From: Bacteroides finegoldii DSM 17565
Lineage (GTDB): Bacteria > Bacteroidota > Bacteroidia > Bacteroidales > Bacteroidaceae
Assembly (NCBI RefSeq): GCF_000156195.1
Contig: NZ_GG688318.1
Span: forward strand, 107,528 to 154,251
DNA: 46,724 nucleotides
Direction of reading: 5' to 3'
Shown in pieces: positions 34,448-44,379 of this stretch (positions are counted from its first letter, which is position 1; every line of letters begins with the position of its first letter). Below the pieces are notes generated by a model, which saw only the letters and a program-made list of their open reading frames with translations, was not told the origin of the DNA and made no database searches. The position numbers and the translations under genes are program-made.

Positions 34448-35335
34448 TTACAAATCAGCATTTACATCATCACCTTTCACTTCTTCCCAGCCGTTGATTT
34501 CGGCTCCGTCCACTTCCATGCCTTCGGGAGTCTCAACCAGCGTTCCGCCGAGGGTCAGCGATTTGCCCTTTCTTGTGTTGAACTCCTTGAGGGCTTCTGT
34601 GAGGTCGCTTTTCAGCGTGGTGGGGGTCGGGTTGCCATCAGCATAGCGGATTTCACCCATCAGCAGTTGTTCCGTGCCGGTCACACCCAGCAACCTCACC
34701 GTGGCTTTCCACTTGCCGGCATCGTCACCTTCGGTTATCTTGGTGAAGGGCAGCACGACGTTTGAAGCGGCTCCGTAGGTATCGGTAGCGAAATCGAGTG
34801 TTCCGGCTGCACCCGTCAGATGGGCAACAATCTCCGTGATGCGTCCGGCGGCATCACCCGTCGGTTTGACGACAAGCGTCAGTTCGCGTACCTGCTGCTT
34901 CATTGCGGCGGTCAGCGGATAGTCCTTGTCTTTCTCGATGCTCACCTGTTTCGTATAGGTGAAGAACCATCCCGGGGCATTGTTCACAAAGGCATCCGTT
35001 CCTGCCCGGTTTCCCGTGGCTGCGGCAATGGTGGCGGTGGTACCATTTACCATGATTCCTTCAGCAGGGTTCCACACCGCAAGGGTGTAGCTGCCTGGAG
35101 CAAACAGATGGTTGGGGGCATGGGTGGCGGAAGTCTCCGTACCCGTATAGTCACCCATGGTAACCGTCCATGTGGTAGGTATGTCGATACCCTCACCGCG
35201 TGCCGACCAGTCGGCTGTCACCGCAATCTTCCCATAGTCGGGATGCGGCGTGTCATAAAGCGTGTCCTTCACGCAGGAAGAGAGCAGCACGGCGGCTGCC
35301 ATTCCTACCATATTTATATATTGTCTTGCTTTCAT
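34448..35335 (-). CDS. FimB/Mfa2-like fimbrial anchor lipoprotein
   Basis: 295 residues with lipobox LSSC (Cys about 21), followed by VKDTLYDTPHPDYGKIAVT, a typical start of the FimB/Mfa2 (DUF5119-like) family. Two beta domains follow. These proteins cap or anchor the fimbria at the outer membrane. Its place directly after the DUF3575 gene and before the fimbrillins is the usual order. Confidence 0.8.
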   Translation of the reverse strand: MKARQYINMVGMAAAVLLSSCVKDTLYDTPHPDYGKIAVTADWSARGEGIDIPTTWTVTMGDYTGTETSATHAPNHLFAPGSYTLAVWNPAEGIMVNGTTATIAAATGNRAGTDAFVNNAPGWFFTYTKQVSIEKDKDYPLTAAMKQQVRELTLVVKPTGDAAGRITEIVAHLTGAAGTLDFATDTYGAASNVVLPFTKITEGDDAGKWKATVRLLGVTGTEQLLMGEIRYADGNPTPTTLKSDLTEALKEFNTRKGKSLTLGGTLVETPEGMEVDGAEINGWEEVKGDDVNADL

Positions 35336-35351
35336 ACTCTATTCCTCCGTA

Positions 35352-36446
35352 TTAGAATAACTTCCATACCAATGTCACACCGGCGTTGATGGGGCCACAC
35401 CAATTTTTTGTCTCGTTGCCACAGCGCACGCGCACACCATCGATGACTTCATATTTTTCGAAATCGGCATTCAGGTAGCCCAAACCGAGGTTGAAATCAA
35501 GATCTAATGCCTTGTTTAGTCGCAGCTGATAGCCGGCGGTGATGCCGCCACCCATCAGGTCGCCCTGCTTGCCTGTTTCGGAAAGCTTGTAGTTGAACTG
35601 TCCAGCCTTGAACATCGCGCCCAGATGCCAGGCTTTCTTCTCACCCATATAGTAACGTACTTCCGGAGCCACTTCCCAGAGTGCATAGCGGCGGTCTTTG
35701 TCACTCCAGCTCCAAGAAGTCCACGAGCCGTTTACGGCAATGCCCCACGATGGACAGATGCGCCATTCCACGCCAAGATCTGGTGTCAGGGTAGCCCAGC
35801 GCAGCAGGTTGGCACGCAGGGAAAAATGATAGTCGGTTGGGGTTTCCAATGGCATGTCGGTAAGTTTATTTTGGTGAGCGGCTTTCTCGGCTTTTGCCTT
35901 TTCTGCGGCAAATCGGGCTTCTTCCGCTTTACGTTGCTCTTCGGCAAGCCGTTCCTGCTCGGCACGCTTCTCGGCTGCCAGTCGTTCGGCTTCCGCCTTG
36001 CGTCGTGCTTCCGCGTCCGCATCCGTCACGGCTGTTTCCTTTACCGGTACCGTCAAGCGCACGGTAACAAAATCACCCTCAGTCGCATGGTTGCGGGTAA
36101 TGAAATTCTCCTCTTTTATTTCCGCGCGTGTAATCAGTTCGGATTTTACTCGATTGGCACGGATCTTCGCCGTTGCAAGGTTCTCGGCTTCACTGCTCTG
36201 CGAATTGCAGTATCCGTCAACCAGTAGCGGCATTTTGCCGTCAAGAATTATTGCTTTGTTGTTTTCGATACATTCCAACAGGCGGGCAAGTTCCGTGTCA
36301 TTGCCATTCCAAGGCACGTAGAACATGTCCTTCTGCGTAACGAACCGGAAGGTGTAGGTCGTGTCTGCTTTCTGCTGCGCAATGACAGGAAAAGTTAGCG
36401 TCATCAGCCACAGAAACAGGGTAAGAAAAGTGATTTTTCTGCTCAT
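35352..36446 (-). CDS. DUF3575 outer-membrane protein of the fimbrial operon
   Basis: 364 residues with a signal peptide (to VIAQQ). An OmpA-like domain (about 35-130, LLVDGYCNSQSSEAENLATA) is followed by a charged coiled-coil rich in Ala/Glu/Lys (about 138-190) and a C-terminal eight-strand-like beta-barrel (about 205-364, ending VTLVWKLF). This is the DUF3575 protein that precedes Mfa-type fimbriae in Bacteroides. It is the first gene of the operon, with a well-formed promoter upstream. Confidence 0.85.
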   Translation of the reverse strand: MSRKITFLTLFLWLMTLTFPVIAQQKADTTYTFRFVTQKDMFYVPWNGNDTELARLLECIENNKAIILDGKMPLLVDGYCNSQSSEAENLATAKIRANRVKSELITRAEIKEENFITRNHATEGDFVTVRLTVPVKETAVTDADAEARRKAEAERLAAEKRAEQERLAEEQRKAEEARFAAEKAKAEKAAHQNKLTDMPLETPTDYHFSLRANLLRWATLTPDLGVEWRICPSWGIAVNGSWTSWSWSDKDRRYALWEVAPEVRYYMGEKKAWHLGAMFKAGQFNYKLSETGKQGDLMGGGITAGYQLRLNKALDLDFNLGLGYLNADFEKYEVIDGVRVRCGNETKNWCGPINAGVTLVWKLF

Positions 36447-36477
36447 ATAAACTTGAATTCATTATCTTTGTCATCTC

Positions 36478-36508
36478 CAAAGGTAATAAATGCCATTCAG
36501 CGCCCAAA
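36478..36508 (-). promoter_or_regulatory. Promoter of the fimbrial operon
   Basis: The minus strand carries TTTG (36508-36505), 19 bp, then TACCTTTG (36485-36478), matching the Bacteroides -33/-7 consensus with correct spacing. It lies 31 bp before the DUF3575 ATG. It is the best promoter in the window. Confidence 0.7.
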
Positions 36509-36554
36509 ATATTACAAAAACTTTTTCTGTTGAAATACAGCGTTTTATAAAAAA

Positions 36555-36635
36555 TTGTCGTTTGAGCACTTTTCAAATTGTCGTTAGAGCACCTTTTTGT
36601 CGAATTAGCACTTTTTTGTCGCTTGAGCACTTTTT
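36555..36635. repeat. Four direct repeats TTGTCGnnTnAGCACnTTTT, candidate AraC-type operator
   Basis: Units start at 36555, 36578, 36597 and 36616 (steps 23, 19 and 19 bp). On the sense strand each reads GTGCT-n-A-nn-CGACAA. They sit 47-127 bp upstream of the fimbrial -33 box and just past the 3' end of the AraC-type regulator gene, the usual placement of activator sites. Binding by that regulator is inferred. Confidence 0.75.
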
Positions 36636-36682
36636 GAAAATGGGCTTCTGAGACCTTTTTCATCGGCTTTTTACCACACAAA

Positions 36683-37819
36683 TTATTCCAGATTTGCTTT
36701 TTTCCACTTGCCAGGCGTACATCCTTCCTTTTCGGTAAATGATTTGATAAAGTTACTGCGAGAAAGAAAGCCGGAAGACTCAGCCAGCTTCTGTATATTG
36801 ATTTCCGGATGCTCCTTCAGTATGTTTTTCGCATACTCCAACCGGAGACCGGTTATCCATTCGCGGAATGTCATTTTATACGTAGTCTTGATATAAGCGG
36901 AAAGATAGGTACGGTTCGTATGAAGTATTTCGGACAGTTCTTTTATGGTAAGTCCCTGCTGGACATAGCCGTCTGTCTTTATCCAGTTGGCCACTTTCTC
37001 TATAATTTCTGTATAGGACACTGGAACTTCTTTCTCAGAAACTATTTCAGGTTCTGTTTCTGTATCTGTCAGAAGTTCTTCTTCAGACTGTATATCTTGC
37101 TCAAAAGCATTTTCCACCTGTTCATAGAACAGCAGGTAGTTCTGATAGCTGTAGAAAAGATAGCTGTAGAACGGTATTGACGACAAAATCCAGATAAAAA
37201 CATATTTGTCTGGCAGAAATGTCAGCAATCCGCATCCGACACCGAAGATAACAGCCCAATAAGTGAATATGGAAAGCCATTCGATATATGTGCCTATATC
37301 ATCCGCCTGAGTTTCATTGAAAATCCGAATGGCTCTACGGTATGCAATTATGACTCTGCGAGCTAAAACGACTCCAAAAACGACTAACCATACAGCTAAA
37401 GCAAATAAAGAGAATTTTTGCATGATTCCGCTTGGCAACAGGAACAACACAACTCCGGAAAGAGTTGAAAATATAATCCATAAAATGATATGTGTCCACA
37501 CACGCCGTTTGGTAATGTAAAAACGATCAAGCAACATTATCAATGCCGAACTGAACAGAGAATAGCACAGGAAGTATGTGGACATGTTCATCAATATGGC
37601 AGAATCCGCATTTTTGAATCGGATACCAAAGAAGAAATGTACCGAATAATTTGCCGAAAGCAGCAGCATAGCTATACCCATAATCTGTCGGGAGCGGAGA
37701 TAATTCTTGAAAATTTTCTTTTCAGGAGTCTTTGCAAACAAAAAATAAAAGCCGAAGAATAACATCAACGGCAGTGCGGTATAAAGTGAAAAACTGTATA
37801 TAGATATAGATGGCTCCAT
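36683..37819 (-). CDS. Membrane-embedded AraC-family regulator
   Basis: 378 residues from the ATG at 37819, chosen because it follows the TAACTTTG box by 25 bp. The N-terminal part (about 1-220) contains several membrane helices, then an acidic linker (about 235-270). The AraC DNA-binding domain is C-terminal (about 285-378: LTIKELSEILHTNRTYLSAY and LAESSGFLSRSNFIKSF). A membrane sensor fused to AraC output suits direct sensing of an envelope signal. The fimbrial operon and its repeats lie immediately downstream, making it the likely regulator. Confidence 0.82.
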   Translation of the reverse strand: MEPSISIYSFSLYTALPLMLFFGFYFLFAKTPEKKIFKNYLRSRQIMGIAMLLLSANYSVHFFFGIRFKNADSAILMNMSTYFLCYSLFSSALIMLLDRFYITKRRVWTHIILWIIFSTLSGVVLFLLPSGIMQKFSLFALAVWLVVFGVVLARRVIIAYRRAIRIFNETQADDIGTYIEWLSIFTYWAVIFGVGCGLLTFLPDKYVFIWILSSIPFYSYLFYSYQNYLLFYEQVENAFEQDIQSEEELLTDTETEPEIVSEKEVPVSYTEIIEKVANWIKTDGYVQQGLTIKELSEILHTNRTYLSAYIKTTYKMTFREWITGLRLEYAKNILKEHPEINIQKLAESSGFLSRSNFIKSFTEKEGCTPGKWKKANLE

Positions 37820-37843
37820 TGTTATGCTTATTTGATTTTGATA

Positions 37844-37851
37844 CAAAGTTA
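37844..37851 (-). promoter_or_regulatory. Bacteroides -7 box for the AraC-type regulator
   Basis: The minus strand reads TAACTTTG, 25 bp before the preferred ATG at 37819. A TTTG occurs 14 bp upstream, closer than usual, so the -33 part is doubtful. Confidence 0.5.
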
Positions 37852-37935
37852 CGTCTTTTTCTTCACAAATAGACACATAATCTATGATTTAACGTTATAG
37901 ATTCGGTCATATTAGATTGAAAAATTATTAGAATT

Positions 37936-37969
37936 AAAGCCAGTGGTGAAAAATTCAACCACTGGCTTT
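37936..37969. terminator. Strong terminator after the methylase-helicase gene
   Basis: 12-bp perfect stem, AAAGCCAGTGGT at 37936-37947 and its complement at 37958-37969, with a 10-nt loop and T/A runs on both sides. It lies 20 bp past the stop codon at 37989 and separates that operon from the AraC/fimbria cargo. Confidence 0.75.
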
Positions 37970-37988
37970 TTCTGTCAAGACTTCGATA

Positions 37989-40900
37989 TTAAAGTTTTAC
38001 ACCTTTGGATTCCGATAAACCGAGTCTCCCTATAATTAAATGACTGCGTACAAAGTCCACGTGCGGGCTTTCCGGCTGTTGTTCCGTCTGTTTTTTCTCG
38101 TTGCCTTGCCGGTTCTCTTCTGTGTTTTCCTGAGCCGGAGCCAGCTCAAGCTGTATCTTGCGGTCCAGTGCGGCGAGTTCGGACTTCAGCTGTTTCAGCT
38201 CGTCCTCCTTCTTCCACACCTTGCCCGCTATCTCCTGCAACTGCGGAATCTCCTTTTCCAGCACTTCGTTCTTAGACTTGTACTGGTCGATGATGGTCGG
38301 AATCCTCTCCAATGCGTTCAGAAAGTTTCGTGCGGCAGCAATCGGGTCTGCCATCGCCAGATGCCCGTTGTTGTAGGTGTACTTGTAGTTGCCCTCCACC
38401 ACGAAGCGGTTGTCGGTGAACTCCAGACCTTCTTTGAGTGTCCTCTCGCTGACCACCTTTATCGGAAAGCCGTAAAGTTCCCCGACAGCCTTGTACAGTC
38501 CACCAGTCGTGGCGTTCTTGGCGATTTCCTGCAAACGCTTACCGATGACCTTCTCATCCGTTGAATCCGCGCCGTCCACCTTGACAAGATTAAGGCGGCT
38601 GCCTTCCTTATCAGTCTGCACAACGGAAAGAAAACGGTTCCAGTCTTCCGTCATGGCTTCGATGAAAGCCGTGTTGTTGCGCAGTTCTCCCGTCTTGGAT
38701 TCCAGCTTGAACTCCGAATCGCGCTTGCCCTTGCCCCACGACTTGCGTTCCCCTTCGAGCGAGGCGATACGCTTCTCTAATTTCGCCTTATCCAAAAGGT
38801 CGGTATTGCCGGAGAGCAACGCCATATACTCCGAGAAGTTCATACCCGATTTTTCGTCCATTGCTCCCTCGTCGATGGTACGTGCGCCCATCGCTCCACT
38901 TTTGAGCTGCGATATGAACGTCTGCTTACAGTGCAGCAGATTGAACTTGTAGCTGTCCAGCGACTTTTCCACCGCGTAGATGATGATATCCACGTTGTTC
39001 TCGGCAAAATGCTTGGCAATCTCGTTCCCGGCTCTAACACCCCGTCCGTCACGCTGTTGCAGGTCGGACGGTCGCCACGGTGTATCAAGGTGATGGATGG
39101 CGACGCATCTTTTCTGCGCATTCACGCCCGTTCCGAGCATACTTGTGGAGCCGAACAGCACGCGCACCGTCCCGGCGTTCATGGCATCTATCACCGCCTT
39201 ACGAGCCTTATCCGTCTTACACTCCTGAATGAAGCGCACCTCACTTGCCGGTATGCCGTAATCCTCCACCAACTTGTGTTTTATCTCGCTGTACACGTTC
39301 CATCCTTCCCCCGGCTGGTATGTCCCCAAGTCGGAGAACACGAACTGCGTACCCTTGTGCGCCTCGTACTTGTGGTAATACTCTGCAATCATCTTGGCAC
39401 AATGGCTTGCCTTGTTGTCGGGATGGTCCTCGTAGTTCGGGTCTATCATGCGCATATCAAGAGCCATCTTTCTCGCGTAGTCGGTGGCGATGAGCATCTT
39501 CGCCTTTTCCTCCGTTTCCGACAGGGGTAACCTGCCAATCAGAGTGGCATCGCCGGTTTTGGCAAACTGCATCAGCTTCTGTATGAAGTCCTCCTGCTCC
39601 GGTGTGGGCGGTATGTGGTGCAGTATCTCATTCTTGTTTGGTCTGTCCACACCTACATCCTCCGCCGTGCGGTAGTCGGTAATCTCGTTGTAGAAGGCGG
39701 CAAGCTCCGGCACCTTGATGAAATAGCGAAAACGCTCCTTCTGCACCACGTTGTTTGTCACGTTGAACTCGAAGTCGGTCGTCTTCTTGGCGAAGATAGC
39801 CGCCCATGCGTCGAAACAGCGGATGTCCTGCCGTTCCAGTTCCTTCGGGCGCAGGTACTTAAAGAGCAGGTACAATTCCGTCAGACTGTTGGAAATAGTC
39901 GTGCCGGACAGGAACGTAGCCCCTAAGTCTTTGCCCGTACGCTCCTGTATAGTTCGTATGGCAAAAAGCATATTCAGGGCTTTCTGGCTCCCCTCCGAGT
40001 TTCCCAACCCCGCCACACGGTCATGCCGGGTGTTGAAAGTCAAGTTCTTGAATTGGTGGCTCTCGTCTATGAAAATGTGGTCGATGCCCATCTGTTTGAA
40101 GTCCACCACGTCATCTGTGCGCGACTTGATGGCGTGTTCCACTTTCTCTAACTTCGCCACAAGGTTGTGCTTGCGCTTCTCCAATCCTTTCAGCATCGCC
40201 CGCGACACGTTCTTGCCTTGCTGCCGTAAGACTTCGAGGTTTTCCTCCACCGTGTCAAGCTCCGCTTGCAGGATGCGTTGCTGCAACTCCGGTGACTGCG
40301 GTATCTTGCCGAACTGGTCATGCGACATGATGACGCAATCATAGTCATTGTTTTTGATGTTGTTGAAGAAACGCACACGGTTGGCGGTCGAGAAATCCTT
40401 TTCCGAAGCGTAGAGGATGCGGGCATTCGGATAGGCAGCTTGATAAGTGGCGGCAATCTCCGCGACATTGGCTTTCAGACCAATAATCATCGGCTTGTGC
40501 GCCAAGTTCAGACGCTTCATTTCATGCGCTGCAATACACATTATCAGTGTTTTACCTGTTCCGACTTCATGGTCGCATATTCCGCCGCCATTCTGTTTTA
40601 TCATCCAGACGCAATCCTTCTGCGACGGATAAACGCTTTGAATACCCCGGCTTGCCAATCCTTTCAGATTGAGGTCGGGAAACGTCTGGTGCGAACCGTC
40701 ATACTTCGGGCGCACGAAACAGTTGAACTTGCGGTTATACATTGTCACGAGCCGTTCCTTGAACTGCGGCGACTGCTCTTCCAACCATTCCGAGAACCCG
40801 TTGCGGATTTCGTCAATCTTGGCGTTGGCGAGCTGTATGCCCTCGCTGTCACGCACCTTGATGTCGTTGCCGTTCTCATCTTTGCCAATACTTTTCATCA

Positions 40901-43769
40901 TGTCGGGACAGGTGTTGTGCAAAGCGTGTTTCAACAGGTGCATACCGTCATAGTTCCGGTAATAGCCCTTTACCAGAAACTCGTCCGTGATCTTCATGGT
41001 GCGGTAGCCGCACGCCACGGAAAACTCGTCCATGCTGGCGGAATAGGCGATTTTCACGTCCGTGTCGAAAAGATGGCTCATGTAGGCGGCATACACGCCC
41101 GTGGGAATCCAGCGTTCACCGAAGTTGAAGTCGAGGTCTTCAAAGGCGATACGCTGCGGCTCGGCTTCCTTCAAAGCCTCCAAAGCCTGTTTCACTTCCG
41201 GCAATCTTTCGCTTTCCAGATTATTTTCCATCCATGCCTCTATACGCTCCGCCTTCTCTATCACGTTTCCCGCGATGAAGCGGTCTTTAATCTCGTAACC
41301 GGTTACGAGCGGATTGTAGAAAATACGCCCCTTGAGGGCATTGAGAAGCTCCTCTTCCGTACTGTCTGTTATCCCCCGCATATAGTTGAGATTGACCGTA
41401 CCATACTTGTTGAGCGATGCAGACAAGGCTTCTTCCGGAGAACCGACGTTGGCATGGTTCTCCACCGAGAAGGAAACGGGACGGTCGAAGATGTCCGCTT
41501 TGACGAACTTGCCGTCCTCCGCACGTTCCAGCGAAAGGATGTCGCGCCCTCCGGCGTCCATCATCACCAGTTTCACGTTCTGTTTGGCGTTGAGGTTGCC
41601 ATAACGCATGACAAACTCGTCGTAACAGGTGTTCAGGTGTTCACGCCAAGGTACATTTTCCTCACGTCTGTTCGATTCATAGCGGTACAACCGCTCGTAT
41701 GCGTCACGGAGCGATACATACAGCAACGCTTTCTCTTTCTGATAACCGGTTAGTCCAAGCGGCTGGAAGGTTGCACCGTAGGGAGTAATGTCCTTCAGAT
41801 AACCGATGTCGCGTGCCCTGTTTGCCACCAGCGACCCTTCACGCAGGTGCATTTCCGGCGTGCGGTGATAGGGACGCGGCGTAAGGTCGAGGGCTTCTTT
41901 TTTCGGCTTTTCCGTTTCAAATTCCGGGAACAGGGAAGTGGCAACCGTTTCGGAAGTAGGCACAACTTCTGCCGGTGTTTCAGGTTGCTTTATTTCTTCC
42001 GTTTGTTCCGGCTTTTTATCCATATTGTCCGAAGAAGGCGCAAAAGCAGGGTTCAACGTGTCTTTGATACCCATCTTTTTCAGTTGTTCCTGCCTGTGCC
42101 GTTCTGCCTCAAGCCGTAGGGCCTTGCGCCGTTCCGCTGTCAGACTCATCATTGTCTCATAGAAGCCGTTGATGGGAGGATTGGTTTCCCAATCCAGAGT
42201 GGCGTAAATGTCGTCCGGGTCGTTTGGCTTTTCGGCATTTTCCGGCTTTTCTTCCTTATTACCGTTTACCGGCTTGGCGGCTTCAACGGGTGGAGTAACT
42301 TTGACCTGCGGTTTAGGCGTGGACGGCATAGGCTTCGGCTTGCTTTCCTTTTTCGCTGCCTTTTTCTTTTTTGCCGGTTCCTCTATGGGCATACCCCAAA
42401 GGTCGAGCAGGGTAAGCTGCACGGCTGACGAATGGTTGGGTTGGCGCGGCTCAATCTCCGGCTTTTCCTCTATGGGCTGTGCCTGCGGCTTCTCCACTCC
42501 CTTGACAGGCTCAATTACAGAAACGGGGGCTATTACAGAAGGTGATACCTTTTCTGTTTTCGGAGCAGGTTGCACTTCCGCAGCCGTGCTTTCCTCCTTT
42601 GTCGGATGCAGGCTGTGTTTCTCATACAGTTTCCTGTCAAGTTGTTGCAGTTCTATTTTCAGATGCTCCCGCAAGTCTTCCGCCAGTTGTGCGATGTCCC
42701 CACGGTGCAGGAGTTTATAGGCTGGTTTCCCGTACGGGTCGGTACTTCTGATCAAATCCGTGTGTGAAAGCGAGCCGATGCTCCATACATACCCATTTAC
42801 GGAAGTGCCGATAGGGGTCTGTTCGGTCTGCACGAAGAGTTTTTCGTTGTAATACAGTTCACCATTCTTTCCGCTGTTCTTTTGCAGGATAATCAGGTCG
42901 CTGCCCACCTCCGTTCCCGCGTTATCCGTAAAGAGGTTGTTCGGCAGGCGGGCTACGCCCACCAGATTGGTATGGTTCATCATATACTCGCGTATGGGCG
43001 CGTTGGTCGGGGCATCCAGTACCCCCTGCGAGGTGATGAACGCCACGATTCCGCCTTCACGCACCGCGTCAAGGCTTTTCAGGAAAAAGTAATTGTGTAT
43101 CGTCCGTGCCGCCGAGTGCCTTGCAGGATCCTTGCTGCCCGAAAATTCCGGGTCGAACACCGCCACATCGCCAAACGGTATATTGGAGACAGCCAAATCA
43201 AAATGGTTCATGAACGGCTTTTCTATCTTCTCGAAGCCCTGTACCCTTACTTTCTGTCCGGGATGCAGGTGCTTCAGTATCTTGCCCGTCATCAGGTCTT
43301 TCTCAAAAGCCATGATGTCCGCGTCCGGTCTGTTCTCCAGCACGGCGTCCACGAATGCACCGACACCTGCCGACGGCTCCAGCACCCGGTCGGGACGGAT
43401 GCCGTGTTCATGCAGCACGTCCGCGATGGTCCCGGTTATCTCCGGCGGGGTATAGAAGGCGGTCAGCACGGACTGCTTCATGGCATCCATATACCGTTTG
43501 TACTCCGTCTCGTCTTTTGTGTTCTCCCGCAGCAACCTGTGCAGTTCCACGGTAGGGGCAAACAGTTCGAGGTCGGACTTCGCCCAGTGGACGGCATCCG
43601 TCAGTTCCCTTGCAGGGTTGAGTATGCTCTTCAGTCCCCCGAAACCGCAATAACGCTCTAACAAGAGCCGTTCGCGTGCGGTGGGTGTGCGCTGTTCCCT
43701 GTCAAGGAGGAATGCCGTCCGTATCGCCTCGATGTTGTCCCTCAGCCTCTGTTTGCGGTTAAACGCCAT
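37989..43769 (-). CDS. Giant DNA methylase-SF2 helicase fusion protein
   Basis: 1926 residues. The N-terminal N6-adenine methylase-like domain has SAM motif [11 protein letters not shown] (129-139) and SNIPF (195-199) in the catalytic NPPY/F place, with a non-standard sequence. A Pro/Lys/Glu-rich linker spans about 400-600. The C-terminal superfamily 2 helicase has Walker A VGTGKT (about 1065-1070), DESH box (about 1230) and motif [13 protein letters not shown] (about 1567). Such proteins are common next to exc-type topoisomerase in Bacteroidales elements. They may protect or process element DNA after transfer (inference). It overlaps the DUF1896 gene by 11 bp. Confidence 0.88.
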   Translation of the reverse strand: MAFNRKQRLRDNIEAIRTAFLLDREQRTPTARERLLLERYCGFGGLKSILNPARELTDAVHWAKSDLELFAPTVELHRLLRENTKDETEYKRYMDAMKQSVLTAFYTPPEITGTIADVLHEHGIRPDRVLEPSAGVGAFVDAVLENRPDADIMAFEKDLMTGKILKHLHPGQKVRVQGFEKIEKPFMNHFDLAVSNIPFGDVAVFDPEFSGSKDPARHSAARTIHNYFFLKSLDAVREGGIVAFITSQGVLDAPTNAPIREYMMNHTNLVGVARLPNNLFTDNAGTEVGSDLIILQKNSGKNGELYYNEKLFVQTEQTPIGTSVNGYVWSIGSLSHTDLIRSTDPYGKPAYKLLHRGDIAQLAEDLREHLKIELQQLDRKLYEKHSLHPTKEESTAAEVQPAPKTEKVSPSVIAPVSVIEPVKGVEKPQAQPIEEKPEIEPRQPNHSSAVQLTLLDLWGMPIEEPAKKKKAAKKESKPKPMPSTPKPQVKVTPPVEAAKPVNGNKEEKPENAEKPNDPDDIYATLDWETNPPINGFYETMMSLTAERRKALRLEAERHRQEQLKKMGIKDTLNPAFAPSSDNMDKKPEQTEEIKQPETPAEVVPTSETVATSLFPEFETEKPKKEALDLTPRPYHRTPEMHLREGSLVANRARDIGYLKDITPYGATFQPLGLTGYQKEKALLYVSLRDAYERLYRYESNRREENVPWREHLNTCYDEFVMRYGNLNAKQNVKLVMMDAGGRDILSLERAEDGKFVKADIFDRPVSFSVENHANVGSPEEALSASLNKYGTVNLNYMRGITDSTEEELLNALKGRIFYNPLVTGYEIKDRFIAGNVIEKAERIEAWMENNLESERLPEVKQALEALKEAEPQRIAFEDLDFNFGERWIPTGVYAAYMSHLFDTDVKIAYSASMDEFSVACGYRTMKITDEFLVKGYYRNYDGMHLLKHALHNTCPDMMKSIGKDENGNDIKVRDSEGIQLANAKIDEIRNGFSEWLEEQSPQFKERLVTMYNRKFNCFVRPKYDGSHQTFPDLNLKGLASRGIQSVYPSQKDCVWMIKQNGGGICDHEVGTGKTLIMCIAAHEMKRLNLAHKPMIIGLKANVAEIAATYQAAYPNARILYASEKDFSTANRVRFFNNIKNNDYDCVIMSHDQFGKIPQSPELQQRILQAELDTVEENLEVLRQQGKNVSRAMLKGLEKRKHNLVAKLEKVEHAIKSRTDDVVDFKQMGIDHIFIDESHQFKNLTFNTRHDRVAGLGNSEGSQKALNMLFAIRTIQERTGKDLGATFLSGTTISNSLTELYLLFKYLRPKELERQDIRCFDAWAAIFAKKTTDFEFNVTNNVVQKERFRYFIKVPELAAFYNEITDYRTAEDVGVDRPNKNEILHHIPPTPEQEDFIQKLMQFAKTGDATLIGRLPLSETEEKAKMLIATDYARKMALDMRMIDPNYEDHPDNKASHCAKMIAEYYHKYEAHKGTQFVFSDLGTYQPGEGWNVYSEIKHKLVEDYGIPASEVRFIQECKTDKARKAVIDAMNAGTVRVLFGSTSMLGTGVNAQKRCVAIHHLDTPWRPSDLQQRDGRGVRAGNEIAKHFAENNVDIIIYAVEKSLDSYKFNLLHCKQTFISQLKSGAMGARTIDEGAMDEKSGMNFSEYMALLSGNTDLLDKAKLEKRIASLEGERKSWGKGKRDSEFKLESKTGELRNNTAFIEAMTEDWNRFLSVVQTDKEGSRLNLVKVDGADSTDEKVIGKRLQEIAKNATTGGLYKAVGELYGFPIKVVSERTLKEGLEFTDNRFVVEGNYKYTYNNGHLAMADPIAAARNFLNALERIPTIIDQYKSKNEVLEKEIPQLQEIAGKVWKKEDELKQLKSELAALDRKIQLELAPAQENTEENRQGNEKKQTEQQPESPHVDFVRSHLIIGRLGLSESKGVKL

Positions 43770-44211
43770 ACTCTTCGATATAGAGGATGACGGCTCCCGT
43801 CAGCTCCGTGTAGAGCAGGTCATATTCGGGCGACAGGGCGAAATTGTCGTCCGAGAGGTCATAGATGGAGAATACGTTTCCGACAAGCGGTAGCAGCTTC
43901 TGGGTAAAGGCTTCACATTTTTCTCCCGGTACTTCACCCGCAAATTCGTTCTCCACGACTTCGCGCAGGATGGCGTGCCTGGAGTAGCGAAGGCCCTCCG
44001 TCAGCACCTTCATCGCCAGTTCCTGCGCCCCGTCGGCAGGATAGCCTTCGAGCCTTGCCCGTTCATACGCTTCGGCGGCACGGTCGGTTCTTTCTCGGAT
44101 GAAGGCTTCATCGGCTGCCTGTTCGAACTTGTTCGTGGTGAGGTAGTCCAGCAGGTACAGACCGTAATAGGAAAAGTCGGTCCGACCCTCGTTTTTCTTC
44201 TTGTTGTTCAT
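43759..44211 (-). CDS. DUF1896 domain protein
   Basis: 150 residues from the ATG at 44211, which follows a recurrent leader motif; an upstream start would read through that leader. The protein is helical and acidic ([19 protein letters not shown], then [15 protein letters not shown]) and matches DUF1896, a family seen beside exc/topB and the methylase-helicase in Bacteroidales elements. Function unknown. It overlaps the downstream methylase-helicase gene by 11 bp. Confidence 0.8.
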   Translation of the reverse strand: MNNKKKNEGRTDFSYYGLYLLDYLTTNKFEQAADEAFIRERTDRAAEAYERARLEGYPADGAQELAMKVLTEGLRYSRHAILREVVENEFAGEVPGEKCEAFTQKLLPLVGNVFSIYDLSDDNFALSPEYDLLYTELTGAVILYIEEYGV

Positions 44212-44229
44212 TTCTTTGGAATTTAGTGG
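44212..44229 (-). promoter_or_regulatory. Recurrent leader motif before the DUF1896 gene
   Basis: Sense CCACTAAATTCCAAAGAA directly before the ATG. It is the fourth start-associated copy of the motif. Confidence 0.4.
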
Positions 44230-44275
44230 ATTGATAATGATGATAGGGATAATCGTTGGAAAACGAGAAGAAAAA

Positions 44276-44300
44276 GGCACCCGGTATCCCTCCGAGTGCC
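44276..44300 (-). terminator. Terminator after the topoisomerase gene
   Basis: GGCAC-n-CGG and complementary CCG-n-GTGCC around a 7-nt loop, followed on the minus strand by TTTTTCTT. It lies 80 bp past the topoisomerase stop and before the DUF1896 start, so the latter probably has its own promoter or depends on read-through. Confidence 0.6.
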
Positions 44301-44301
44301 A

Positions 44302-44318
44302 CCACTAAATCCAAAGTA
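44302..44318 (+). promoter_or_regulatory. Orphan plus-strand copy of the leader motif
   Basis: CCACTAAATCCAAAGTA followed by TGAG, so an ATG (44318-44320) overlaps its last base. The frame that opens there is only 43 codons, antisense to the topoisomerase 3' end, and has no recognisable product. It could be the remnant of a lost gene start. Confidence 0.35.
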
Positions 44319-44379
44319 TGAGTGTAATCCGGTATCGAAGAACAATTCATTACTCTGAACCAGTGGCAAAGTTAAACAT

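Noticed and set aside
36298..36681. A 127-codon minus-strand frame across the fimbrial promoter region
   Set aside because: It runs through the four direct repeats and the promoter and overlaps the DUF3575 gene in another frame. No family resemblance or ribosome site was seen.
40320..41753. 477-codon plus-strand frame opposite the methylase-helicase gene
   Set aside because: Antisense shadow without recognisable domains, lying inside a gene with helicase motifs.
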